A stretch of DNA of 64,000 nucleotides, taken from contig VJWN01000013.1 of the NCBI GenBank assembly GCA_007644065.1, positions 682,001-746,000 on the forward strand. The letters are read 5' to 3'. Below the pieces are notes generated by a model. That model was not told the DNA's origin. It made no database searches and saw only the letters and a program-made list of their open reading frames with translations. Shown one piece after another: positions 21,955-33,606 of the stretch; positions within the stretch are counted from its first letter, which is position 1, and each line of letters starts with the position of its first letter. A program made the position numbers and the translations under genes. The stretch comes from Margaritispora aquatica (taxonomy: Eukaryota; Ascomycota; Leotiomycetes; Helotiales; Discinellaceae).

Positions 21955-23265
21955 ATGTTGTCAAGGCTTCTCAAATCTGCCAAGTCATATATATCTGAAA
22001 ATCCCAAGACAGCGAAGAAGATATCCCCCAAAAGAGCTGCCGCGAACGAACATCACCATACCATGGTCACACCTAGACGATCAAGATCAAAGACAGCAGC
22101 AGAACAAGAATTGACGGCCGAGAACTCAAACAACGTTTACGTCCCCACGAGCAGTGCAAACAAGCGCAAAGAACGCGCAGGAGACGAGGATATGAGTGAC
22201 AATGACGAGTTTGTAACGCCCATGTCGAAGAAGCGGAAGCTGCCGGTCCGGGGGAAGGGTGTGAAGAGTCCAAAAGCTTCCCAGAATATGCGCCCCGTTG
22301 TTGAGATCACTACCAAGGTCATTGCCCCAGAAGAATTGGACTTTGTGGAGGAAGACGAGGAGGCGGGGTCTGAGGAGGAGGCGGAGGCGGAGGCGGAGGC
22401 GGAAGAACCAAAGTTACCAGTTATTACGCCCTCCAAACACCACCGATTTGCCAGCGAGGAGCCTGAGCAGGAGTTCTTTTCAACTGCGAGGGAACAAGTT
22501 TCTCCTACCAAGGAAGCCAAAGAGGAAAGAGTGGTCCATGACAGTGAAGAGGATGAGGAGAGCGATGATGAGGCACCTGAAGCTATTGGTGCGCAGGACG
22601 CCGAGAATGCTGTTAAGGCAAAAGCAAGAGAGGCCGCACAAGCTGTAAAAGAGTAAGTGGAAATGACATGAAATCCGAAATCTTCGCTAACGTACCCCAG
22701 GCAACAATTAGCAGCTCGCCAGAAGAGGAAAGAGCGGGAGGAGAACCTCAAGAAACAGTCCGAGAATATCAAGAAGCGCAAAATCGTGCCCGATCTTCTT
22801 CCACTGGAGATACCGAGTACGGATGACGAGGACGATCATGATGAAGACGCTGCACCAGGAGACGCTGTAGACGTAGCTGAGGAGGAGTCCATGACGCTTG
22901 ACAACTCACCAACCATTTCCCACAAACGCCCTGGTTTCGATCTAAGACGAACTGCTTTGCCACAATTCCTCCCAGCCGAGTATCTGGAAGATTCAGACCC
23001 TAGGGAGCTCGTGCTTCATGAGACTGTGGTCAACGAGAGGACACTGTCTAGGAAGACCAAGTTTAAGGATCTTGTAGAGAAGCAACCGAAGGATAAGCGT
23101 GTTGGCTCCACTACATACCGTGTTACGAAGGCTCGAAGTACGATTCTTGCACCTAAGTCAGCATATCAGGCTCGCTCTGTTAAAGAATCTTGGCTAAAAG
23201 GTCGGTCTGGGAATGCTGTCGGTGTGAATCGGAAGCCGTTTTCTGGTGGTTTTCTGAGGAAGTGA
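21955..23265 (+). CDS. U3 snoRNA-associated protein (Utp16/Bud21-like)
   Basis: The model is join(21955..22652,22701..23265), 420 residues. The 48-nt intron (22653-22700) has GTAAGT, CTAAC and CCCCAG. The C-terminal 90 residues match the U3_snoRNA_assoc pattern: ETVVNERTLSRKTKFKDLVE, VGSTTYRVTKA, TILAPKSAYQARSVKESWLK, ending FSGGFLRK. The rest is Lys/Glu-rich, with nuclear-localisation-like KKRKLPVRGKG and a Glu-Ala run from a GGCGGA microsatellite (22376-22402). The yeast counterpart is a small-subunit processome component needed for 18S rRNA maturation. The protein is longer than the yeast one (about 214), mostly through acidic low complexity. An in-frame ATG at 22063 (MVTPRRSRS) is an alternative start. 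Confidence 0.85.
22376..22402 (+). repeat. coding GGCGGA microsatellite
   Basis: The run encodes the Glu-Ala stretch of the Utp16-like protein and is likely length-variable between strains. Confidence 0.7.
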
Positions 23266-24140
23266 TGGGTGTGAGAATGGTACCGGCCTCTGGCTAGTTA
23301 TGAAGGGTTATGTCATGATGTTGTTCCATACTCCTATGTCGATATTCACGTTGGCTTAGATAATACCACCGATTGCGAATTCAATGGCATTTTGGAACAC
23401 ATTTCTTCGCCTCAACCCCGCTTTTGTGAACCACATCAATCATCGACAAAGGTCCAACAAATAGCCTTGTAGTCGTCCAGGTAAATTTTTATCTGTTATG
23501 TATAAGCACCTGGTATTTCCTTTGAGCAAGTAGTCCCTTCACATGTCTGTTTGTAGTCTAGTTTTATCTAGTGTCCCGTTGCGAATGTGCTATCTGATTT
23601 TTAATGTCAATCTCCCTTTCTCTCTCCCTCTCCCAAGTCAGCAAATCAAGATCAGTGTATCAACCAGGCTACTATGGCTTTCCTTGTCTTTACTATTAAA
23701 TAATTAAATGCAAAGATATCAAGTTCTTGCTGCTATATTAGGCCTCAACACCAGATACGAGCTAATATCCTTTCAATGATAATATTATCTATAAGAATAC
23801 TATTTCGTATTATAATATATACTTTATTCGTATTCAAACGTAAGGTATCGCTACTTTTATAGTACCTACTTAGAACTAACCTAAGCAAAATCGGGTATCT
23901 TTAAATACCCTTTAAATACTCTTTAAGCTATATCAATCGGCTTGTGAACTCTCACCTATGTGTCCATCTTCCATAGGCTGTATAAATATTTGATACCGTT
24001 GTTGGCGGATGGACCCGATAGCTCTTAGGTGATTATCAGCTGCTAAGCGCCGAAGCCCAATATATAACTCTCTTCTATCAGAGAGACTGATTTTACAGCC
24101 ATCAGAAGGGGTCTTCGAGAGAAATAAGATGTGCTGCCTA
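23266..24140. other. intergenic flank of the retrotransposon
   Basis: The stretch becomes AT-rich from about 23690 to 23940, then returns to mixed composition up to the LTR. No gene is seen. The AT-rich patch may be RIP leaking outward or an older repeat scrap. Confidence 0.5.
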
Positions 24141-24359
24141 TGATGGATGATAGGGGGTGAATCACGTAAGGAAGTAGTAGGTGAAATAGATAGGATTAAA
24201 GAGTCTAAAGAATATCTACTATAGTAAAGAGCTCTATATATATAGATAGATTAGTACTTTATAAGAAATACTTTTATATTATAAGAAATATAGTAAGATT
24301 AAGAAGAAAATTAAAATAACTAAATATTATATATAAAAGTACGTAACCTTTAACTAATA
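24141..24359 (-). repeat. 3' LTR of the Copia element
   Basis: Begins TGATGG and ends CTAATA; the latter is the RIP-changed form of the CTGACA end seen in the other copy. Confidence 0.88.
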
Positions 24360-27300
24360 TACTCTTTTAGACTAAAAGTAGTAAAGGATAACTAATAAAA
24401 AACAAGAAAAATATATAAAGGAACGTATCTACTAATTATAAGCTTAGAAATCTTTAAAAAATATAAAAAATTTAACGTAATAAATTTAAAATTAAAATAT
24501 ATTAAATTATTAAAAGTTTTTATTATAAACTTTTATAAGTTTTTTAACGTTAACTATTCTTAAATACTTAAGAAACCTAACGTAATTCTATACTAAAAGT
24601 ACTTTAGTAAATTTATTAGTTAATATATTATTAGTCTTTCTTTATTATAAGTTAAAGTTACCTTTACTTAACTCTTATCTTAACTAGTAATTATAAATAT
24701 TAATATACTTAAGTTTCGTAATAAGCTTTAGTATTTCTTCTAAAAGAAGCTATATCGTCTACTTATTATTATATAGAACTAGTAGTTTCTACTAGAGTTC
24801 TAGCTTAATATTATTTAAGAACCTTAACTATTATAATAACTATAAGATAAAATATAATATTAATACTAGCTTAACCTTTATAGTTAACGTACTTACTAAG
24901 TTTTATTTAACTATTTACTAGTTAATAGTACTATAAAAGAGCTTAATAAGCCTTCCTTTAGTACTTTTCTAATTAAAGTAATCTATAAATAATATATTTA
25001 ATAATAATTTAAAAAGGTAAGTATTCTTATTATTATTAATAGTATTAAGTTCTAACGTAAAGAACTTTATACTTAGTATATAGTTAATAATATATAACGT
25101 TATATTTATATATTCTTTAAATAAATTCTATAAAAACAATATAAGCTTTTATATAGTATATATAAGATTAGGTTAGTAGTAGTTTATAAAGTAAGTTATC
25201 GAACTTATTTTATATTAATAATTATATATCTAGAATCTAATTATAGTACCTTAGTATAATATTAATTTCTTTATAATAAGTAATATTTTATTATATTTCG
25301 ATATAAATATAACCTTAAAATTTATAGTAACCTTATTAATATATATATCTTAATATAACTAGATTTTATATTAATCTCTATCTCTTAATATTTATATACT
25401 TAGAAACTATTTAAGATTATTAAAATCTTATATCTTAAAGATATTTATAGTAATATTCTTAAATATAATATAATATTCTTTATTAGATAAGTAATATAAA
25501 ATCGTTATATTATTAATATAAAAGAATACGATAAGATACTTACTAATAAATAAATATATATACTTTAGTATAGACTTAAAACCTAGCTTTTTTATTTCTT
25601 TATATAATATCTTAAACTATAATAATAATAATCTTAGAAGTTTATATAGTATTTTATTAAGTAGTAATTTGAATTCCTTTATTATTCTTTCTTTATTTAT
25701 AAAACCTTTAACGTATAAGATATAGATAGTCTTATTAATAAATATATTACTAAACGTATTAATAACGTCTAGTTACTTAATATTAAAGTTAAAGAACGTA
25801 GTAATTACTATAAAGTATCTAAATACTTTTATAGAAAGTATAGCTATATAAGTGTCTTTATTAGTTTAAATATAAAGATTTCTTTTAATATATAAGTATA
25901 CCTTAAGCTTCTTTAGGTACTTATTACTATTATACTTATATATAAAGATTTATATTATAAAAAGAACTTTAATATTCTTTACTTTTTCTAACTTCTTAAT
26001 TTTACTCTACGTATTAAAAGCTTTTAGGTCTATATATTCTTTCTTTACTACTATAAGAAAGTTTATTATATAAAGATACTAGTTTAATTCTTTCTAACTT
26101 CGTAGTATAAGTAGTAGATCTCTCTTATATATCTTTTATTAGTTATATACTATAACGTTTATTATTTCTATATAAAAAGTAACTAAGCTACTAAGTTAAT
26201 TATATATAACTATAAATATTATTTATTTTTATATATATTTCCTTTAAATAATGTTTTGTTTATTAACTACTTAAACGTTTATTTACTTAGTTCTTAAAAG
26301 TAATATTAGATTCTTTATAAATAAATTAAATCTTTTATTTTACTATATTTAATTATATGTTTCTATATTTTATAGATTATTTTATAAGTGTTATAGTTAA
26401 TTATTTAATATATTTAAGTATAGATTTTCGATTTTATTATATTCTTAGTAAGGCTTATAAGTAAGTTTTTTTACTTTAAGTGTTTTTTTAAGTATTATTA
26501 ATCCTTTAGTTTCTTACTTTAATTCTAAGTTAACTTCTTTAATTATTAATATATTATTACTAGAGATATTAACTTATATTATATTACTTATTTCTTCTAA
26601 TAAAAGTTTATAATCCTTAAGATCTTTAGCTTTTAATTAATTAACTTTTAGTTTTATTATTTTAATAATATCTAGAACTTAAATAAAAATTATTTTAAGA
26701 GCTTTATTCTTCTTTTATCTTTATATTATATTAAATACTATATCTTTTATTAATATTACTTTTTACTTTTCTAGTAGTTAGATATAAAAGATATTAATAG
26801 AATTATAACCTACTAAGTAGCTTATATATACTCTTAGTACTAGTTTCTTAAGTTTAAGATAATTCTTAATATATATATAAGCTTTATTTCTATACTTAAT
26901 AAGATATACTAAGTTAAGCTTATAGTTAATTAATTTATAGTATTTTTATAGTACTTCTAGTAAAGTTTCTTAGTTAAGTTAATATATAAGTAATTAATTT
27001 AGAAGATAATCTATAGTTTTATAAACTTTTATTAACTAACCTATAAGTAGATTCCTTTAGTTTAAAAAGCTATTAGTTTTATTAATAAGTATCTTTCCGT
27101 TTCTTTTAGTATCTTTATTCTAGTTATATATATTAAGTACTAAGATATACTTTTTAATTCCTTTATTTATAATAAAAGCTTTATATATTAGTTTATATCT
27201 TAACTCTTTATTCTTATAAAAGATTCTAACTTTCTATTTTTAGTATATTTTAACGTATTTAATAAAGCTTTATACTATAAGAATTAGTATTCTTTTATCC

Positions 27301-29447
27301 TTTTTAACAAGTATATATATATAATATATATACGTTAATAGATAATAAAAATATATAAGGTATTTAGTAAGTCTTTTAGTTAGTTAAATATAGATAAGAT
27401 CTTAATAAACCTTAAAATAAAGTATAAAAGGTTATATTTTCTATCTTTTACTAATAATCTATTATAAATTAGTTTTATAATATTATTTATACTTCTTTTC
27501 TAAGAGTTTCTTTATTTTTATTATAACTTCTTTATATAATATTTCTAGGTATAATATAGCTTTATTATATAAATAACTTATTATACTATACTATTTATTA
27601 AATATAGCTTTTCTAAATAGTTTTAGCTTATATAATAAGTATACTTTAAATATAAAGTATCTTACTATATTAGATATATAAAAACTTAAAGCTATCTTAA
27701 GTAACTAGTATTCTAGGTAGAACTAGTTATATTTTATTAGTATTTAGTTAAATTTAACGTTATTATATATTAATTTTACTATAAATATATCTTAGTAAAC
27801 CTTTTAATCTATAAACTTTTATAAGTTTATAATATTTATATAGAATATAAAGATATATAGTACTTTTAAAAGATAAATAATTTAACTATTTAGTATACCT
27901 TTATATTCTAAGACGTATTAGATTTTTCTTATATTTAATATAAGAATTACTATATCTTTTATAAATAATACTTTATTTATTTTTATTTCTTAAAATTTAA
28001 TAAATCTACTTTAATCGTTATATATATATATTATTAATCCTAAATCTAATATAATACTATCTTAGAGTATATAAGTAGCTATATTCCCTTTAGTATTAAA
28101 TATAATATTCTTGTTTATTTTTAGTTAATTAGAAGCTTTATTTTATAAGTTTAACTAATTAAGAGCCGTTCCTTATAAGATTATAAAAGTAGATAATATC
28201 TTTTTACTTCTTAAAACTAATATTTTATTAATATTAATATTATTATTTAATATTTACTATACTTTTTTTAATCTTAAATTTTTAAGTTACTTTTTAAAGA
28301 TATTATTATTAGTAACTTTATTAGTAAATACCTTTATTACTACTTTATCTACCTTCTAGCTTATAGGTTATAAAGATTTATAAATATAGAAGTACTTAGA
28401 GTACTAATACTCTTATTTATATATATATATAAATACTTTATTTTTTATATTTTTTCTTTTAAAAGTTAGAGGTATATACTTTAATTAGTTAGTTTCTTCT
28501 AATATTAATATACTAAAAGCTTTATACTAACCTTTAGTATTAATTATATAAGTAGTTCTTCTATATTTTCTTAGACTAAAGAGTAATTCTTTAAATAAAA
28601 TTTCGTTACTATTAGTAATTTTATATTATTATAAGTTATACTAAGATATATTAATTAATTATATTATATTAAAGAAATTATAGTAAGGCTTATCTCTTAT
28701 TATATCTAGAAGTATTATTACTACGTAATTATTATATATAGTTTCTTACTTATTAAGTTATATATTAATATATTAACTCTTAGTTAGTTTCGAAAGCTTC
28801 TATTAATTAAAGATTAACTCTTATTCTCTTTCTTTAAGTATAAGTATAAATCTTATTTATAAAGCTTATAGTATCTAATATATTATATTAGTATTAAAGG
28901 TATAGTATATTATATTAGTATATATTAATACTTAGATTTTTATATATAAGTCTACTAATGTTTCTAACTATTTATTAAAGAGCTTAATATCTTTTTAGTA
29001 ATCTTCTAGTAATATACGTAAGTAATCCTTTTCTTTTTTATTAAGTAATATATATACTCTTAAAGGAGGTTATATACTTATATTTATATTAGAAGGTATT
29101 ATTATAAGTAATATATTATTTAAGGTTAGTCTTTTTAGTTTAACTAATATTAGAATCTCTTTAACTTTAAAGTTATAGTATTTCTAGATATTATACTTAA
29201 AGGTAAAGATTTTAATTATCTTAATCTACTTTAACTAATCTTTTAAATCCTTAAAGATTATAGATATTAGTATTAATATAGTAAGTTAATAAGAAAATAC
29301 TACTTTTAAAAACTATTCTTATCTAGATTTTCGTTTAGATATAACTAAAAATAATATAGTTTTAGACGTTCTATAGCTTTTTTAATAATAATAATTACTA
29401 TATATTTTATATCTAGAAATAGTTATAATATAAACCGGGATCGTAAC

Positions 29448-29666
29448 TAATAGATAATAAAAAGTAAATTATATAAGGAAGTAGTAAGTAAAATAGATAG
29501 GATTAAAAAGTCTAAAGAATATCTACTATAGTAGAGAGCTTTATATATATAGATAGATTAGTACTTTATAAGGAATACTCTTATATTATAAGGAATATAG
29601 TAAGATTAAGAAGAGAATCAAAATAACCGAATATTATGTATAAAAGCACGTGACCTCTAACTGACA
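29448..29666 (-). repeat. 5' LTR of the Copia element
   Basis: Begins TAATAG (RIP-changed TGATGG) and ends CTGACA. Its length is identical to the left copy, 219 bp. Immediately inside lies an unusually unmutated GTTACGATCCCGGTTT on the minus strand, at the place where a primer-binding site is expected. Confidence 0.85.
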
Positions 29667-29845
29667 GCCTGTGTTGCCGCCTATGAATTTTCACCTCCAA
29701 GATTTCTTTAATTGACCATATCCAAATTCCAACAATTCTTTCCAATCGTACCAAGATCTGGGGATGATTATCGAGGTTCTGACCATCGGTAACCTGACAT
29801 GAAACTTCAGCATGTCTTTTTGAGTTTTTGTCCGTTGTTTGGACC

Positions 29846-31236
29846 TTAAATTCGACATTTTTTTGGCGTAGTGGACGAGCTCTCTGGAATTCGGAGAACT
29901 ACGTGACTGTCGACACGTTTAGCATTCCAAGCTGGAGCATGATACGAATCTCCAGAAACACTAAATATGGTGTCAACTTTCTGGATTTCGTGTCCAAGGA
30001 TTGGGCCTGGAATAAGTATTTTTGTCTTCGGCATCTTAGATATAAATTCTCTAATGTCTGGTAAAAGGGCTGGGAAAGCCGAATTGCGATAGAAGGATGC
30101 GGCACTGGAGTCTGACGGTCGAAACAGGAGTAGACAAAAGGCGCCATCTACGTAATTTTGCATCGTGTGATTAAGGACTGCTACATGTGATATCTCAGTT
30201 TTCTCCTCGTCGTCGAAGAATATCAATCTGTTAGAAATCTCTGCATAGTCCAGAACAGAAAGCGGAACTGACATTTCATTCCGAAAGGGTGTGACTGTTG
30301 TCATGATTTGCTCATGGGGTTGAGTCGGCCAAAAACTTGATGGCATAACGATATCGTATGGAATCTGAGAAGGGAAGCATTGCGTGCTTTGCACCTGGAG
30401 TGGACATGGTTTGCATGATGCTCTTTGGCAAAAGCGGGCTGAACAATCAGCAAGCAATGGCTGATAATTAACGGCATGAGGACTGTAACGGAATAGACAG
30501 ATTGAGTCGTCGCCTGTAGAGAGGTAAATTGCTTCCTGTAGTCGCGCAAATGCCCTCGCTCGGCCTTCTCCGTAATGCATTGGCATGCAGATTTGGAAGA
30601 GACCTAGAAGTGAATATGCCTCATCCTCTTCCTGGGTAACCTGACGGTGAGCAGCCCAAGAAAAACGCTCTGCTGTGGTGTAAATATCGATAGACTTGTT
30701 CTGAGCTAAAAGATGACTATCGATTGTAGTAATCTTTGCAATTTCCTCATTTCGTTCCAGCTTAGTGCCGATTAGTGACCAGTCCGCAGCATAGAACTGG
30801 ACACAAACGGGTGCAATCAATTTTTGTAGTGTCCAGCCACGAGTAAACCAGCCGCTCTTTTGAAAACTTATGCCTCGGCCGGCTTTGTAGTCCGGGACAT
30901 CCGCCATGTATACATAGCAGACATTTGATTTTGTGTAGTAGGTCCACATTGAATTAATAGCCTTATCCAAATCCGTGGAGCTCTCTTTATCGATGCAACA
31001 GGTATCAATCCAGATCCAACCATATCCGTCTTTGGTAGCCAATTTGCAAGCCCTTTCGACTTTCGAGAAGCCTGCCAGTTGTCTAGCTGGACTTTCTATG
31101 TCAGAAATAGGGTATCTGGTAATATCTTTAAAAGTGACTTCTCCCAGTCCCCATCGATGCGACAGAATTGCATAGTCTGGCACCCAGCAGGAACAAATGT
31201 GCTGAGCTTGAGGGTCCTGGTGTTAAGAAGTCTCAT
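29846..31236 (-). pseudogene. HET-domain (heterokaryon incompatibility) gene with frameshifted start
   Basis: A 445-codon frame from 31183 down to 29846 carries the HET domain: PDYAILSHRWG, EVTFKDI, GYGWIWIDTCCIDKES, INSMWTYYTKSNVCYVYMAD, SGWFTRGWTLQKLIAP and the EDEAYSLLGLF block. HET domains are linked to TIR-like cell-death signalling after non-self recognition. There is no ATG in that frame. The expected N-terminus (MRLLNTRTLKLSTFVPAG, ATG at 31236) is in the neighbouring frame, and the two meet at about 31183-31186, as if one base were lost. No splice pair can bridge them. The rest is intact, so the change is recent or is a sequencing error. The 3' half after the HET domain has no recognised effector domain. 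The gene starts 180 bp from the LTR. Confidence 0.8.
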
Positions 31237-32951
31237 AATTATGAGGATGGTGTATTCTGAAAGAACTTTTGGTTTCGTAATCAAGAAAAGCCGAGTCGAC
31301 GGTGATATTGAAGGAGAGGCTGCTGGCCCAGGCACCAGGGCGCCTACTCTTTCGCCACATGCGAGACATTTTGCGCCATGCACATGACCTGAGAATCTTA
31401 GCTGAGAAGAGTGGCTAATAAATTGGGCGAACTTGGATTTGAATACAGTATATTGTGACCAGGCTTATATATATTACTAAATATAAAGTCTTTAAACTAT
31501 AATATGTAGCGTTTATATTACGGCTATTCCTCACTAGTATCAGTTAGGTTCACTGTATCACTTAGTTTTAGTTACGAATAAGGTTATTATAGATTTTTAG
31601 ATTGAACTAAAATAATAGGAAAACTTAATATTCTTTTAGCTCTAACCAAAATAAAGTCAAGTAGCTAAATCTCTATCCACAAGTCTTTAAAGCCTTAGTC
31701 TTTGAATACATATAGTAGTCTTTCTACTAGAATTAACTATAAAAATATCTAAAATAAACTATATTGATATCCTTTAAGTAGATACTTCTTTTAAATTTCA
31801 AGTTTGATTAAGTTTACTAATTCACAGTTCCCAAAGCATTGCCCACACCACTTCCTGTCAATAACATCACAACTCGAGAACAAAATCTCTATACTAGTTT
31901 CAACCTGTCCATGAACTACCACTGTGATCGCCCTTTCTCTTATATTTTCTGGAAAGAGCGATGTTATAAACTCTCCGCTAGTTGCACAATACTATCTCAT
32001 TATATTCAATTCTATCACTACCATCACCACACCTCAACTCGACATCTACACCTACATCTTCAATGGAATATCCACTTTACTTCTTATCCTCACGGACCCA
32101 ACCACAACTCAATCTTCCAATCAAACACATCTCTAGCTATGCCTCGATAGAGATTTAAAGACCTGAAGAGTTCGATTTGATTCTCGGCAAGTGTGAGGTC
32201 ACAATATTTTTAAAACACACCTGTACTTAAGTCCCCATTCATCACACATCAATCCTACAATCCTATCGAACCAACTTCATGCATCTTTCATTTCCAGCTC
32301 TCCAATATATTCACATTCGCCATCGGGTGTGAAAGAGTTCGATTCGCTCATCCAAGCATGAGATTGTCGTTACCACGCCGAAGCGATTCTTTCACATTCA
32401 ATACAATCACTTAAGAACTATATCTTACCAACACTCTCTTCCACCAAAGCGTTTATGCTGAAAGCTGGTTTTCGGCACATTGTGTTTCGCTCTATGACTA
32501 AATTGGTCACACCTTGGCATCGGCCAATCAGCGCAAGTTCTGGATATTGTCCAGGGAGACAGATCAGCCATCAATACGCATTCAAATACAAAATGAGCAA
32601 GCCTTGTCATCCTTTCAATACGGGCCTCAAAGAAATCCATGCCAACCAGTTACAATCACGATTTTTCTTTCACGACCGAGAAGTCACAAGGATTAGCAAA
32701 CATTTACATCTGACAAACTATTAATTTTGAACATCAACCACCAACACCTATTTTTGGTATAAACGAACCAGTGGTGACCCCGATGGAAGTTCCCACTGCC
32801 TGTTCTAGGATGCTGTTCGAAGTAGAAGAAAAGTGAGTTTTCGTCACCTTTGCCTTGTAGTGCGTTGTAATGCGTGAAGAGTATTGTGGGGTTGGGCCAC
32901 ACCCCATCACGATATCCGCACCGAGGAGCCGCACAATCCAAAAGTTGCGCC
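31237..32951. other. intergenic, partly AT-rich
   Basis: An AT-rich patch at about 31430-31800 looks RIP-affected. From about 31960 to 32150 the plus strand is CA/CT-rich, as in fungal promoters, but no credible gene follows. The frames at 32425-32962 are short and overlap on both strands. Confidence 0.4.
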
Positions 32952-33606
32952 TCATCGCGCATCTACGTTGAGAAAGTAGTTCTCCCCAAAGATCATTGGA
33001 CGACCGAAGACAAGACCGAAGCTTGATGAGTCTTGCTGGTCTCTCAACCTGCGGCCTTGGTCATGAACAGAGCACCCTGGACATGACGTGAGGGGATGGA
33101 TTGAGACGGAAGTCTTTGCGACGATATCTTCTCGATGGTCGCCCGGCGAAGGAAGTACTGTCTTCCAATCCTGAATGTGGAATGTGATTGAAGCCCCGTC
33201 CGCTATTTTTGGTGTTTTTATCATTAGGCCGCCTCTCCCGTCGTCGTTCAAGTCAAGTCCGCCAAGGGCGGCCGCGATGTCAGCCTCTGTGGGATTCTCT
33301 GCGGTAGCTCCGTGTGGAAGCGCCTTATTCCAATCTCGAATATGGAATGTGATTGAAGCTCCGTCCATTGTCTTTGATGGCGTTGCTATTGGGCCACTTC
33401 CCTCATCGCCATTCAAGTCGATTCCGCGAAGAAAAAGCGCATGGTCAGCCTCAGCGATTCCCTCGATGGTTGCTAGCACCATCTTCCAAGCTTGAATATG
33501 GAATGTGATCGAAGTCTCTTTGCTTGCTTTGGTAGCTCTGGTATTGAGGTTACTTCTCTCGTCATCATCACAGCAGGGTCCGCCAAGAGTGGCCACAATA
33601 TGAGTA
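32952..33606 (-). CDS. protein with three internal repeats, 5' end unresolved
   Basis: The frame contains three copies of a 52-55-residue unit that begins SITFHI(Q/R)xW and ends with a GLDLN(D/G)D acidic patch and a TPKIADG-like tail: TSITFHIQAWKMVL, ASITFHIRDWNKALPHG, ASITFHIQDWKTVLPSPG. The spacing in DNA is 165 and 156 bp. A partial fourth tail precedes the first unit. No in-frame ATG precedes the repeats and a TAA lies just upstream, so the exon probably begins at the CCCAG acceptor near 33607, and the first exon was not found. I do not recognise the family. The C-terminus after repeat 3 is unrelated and Cys-containing. The gene could be incomplete or dead. Confidence 0.45.

Larger units (their letters stand above)
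24141..29666 (-). mobile_element. Ty1/Copia LTR retrotransposon, degraded by RIP
   Basis: The element is 5526 bp, bounded by two 219-bp direct repeats that differ almost only by C-to-T/G-to-A changes. Target duplication is GCCTA on the left and GCCTG on the right; the difference is itself a TpG-to-TpA change. The interior is mostly A/T with stops in every frame. Read on the minus strand, two Copia landmarks survive as RIP-type substitutions: a reverse-transcriptase YVDD-like site (reads FFYINNIT, about 25502-25524), and about 800 nt further 3' the RNase H end (KYINIYNY then LR-ELSKGNFNL, about 24650-24711, followed by a TNKFTKVLL block equivalent to ADGLTKALP, 24593-24620). The 5' LTR is therefore on the right. 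No functional frame remains. Confidence 0.88.

Noticed and set aside
22137..22781. Long antisense frame across the Utp16-like gene
   Set aside because: The Ser-rich product is the mirror of Glu-rich sense codons; the sense strand has the conserved domain and the intron.
24141..29666. Centromere or mitochondrial insertion because of extreme AT content
   Set aside because: Paired 219-bp LTRs, a target duplication and Copia motifs explain the block as a single RIP-mutated retrotransposon.
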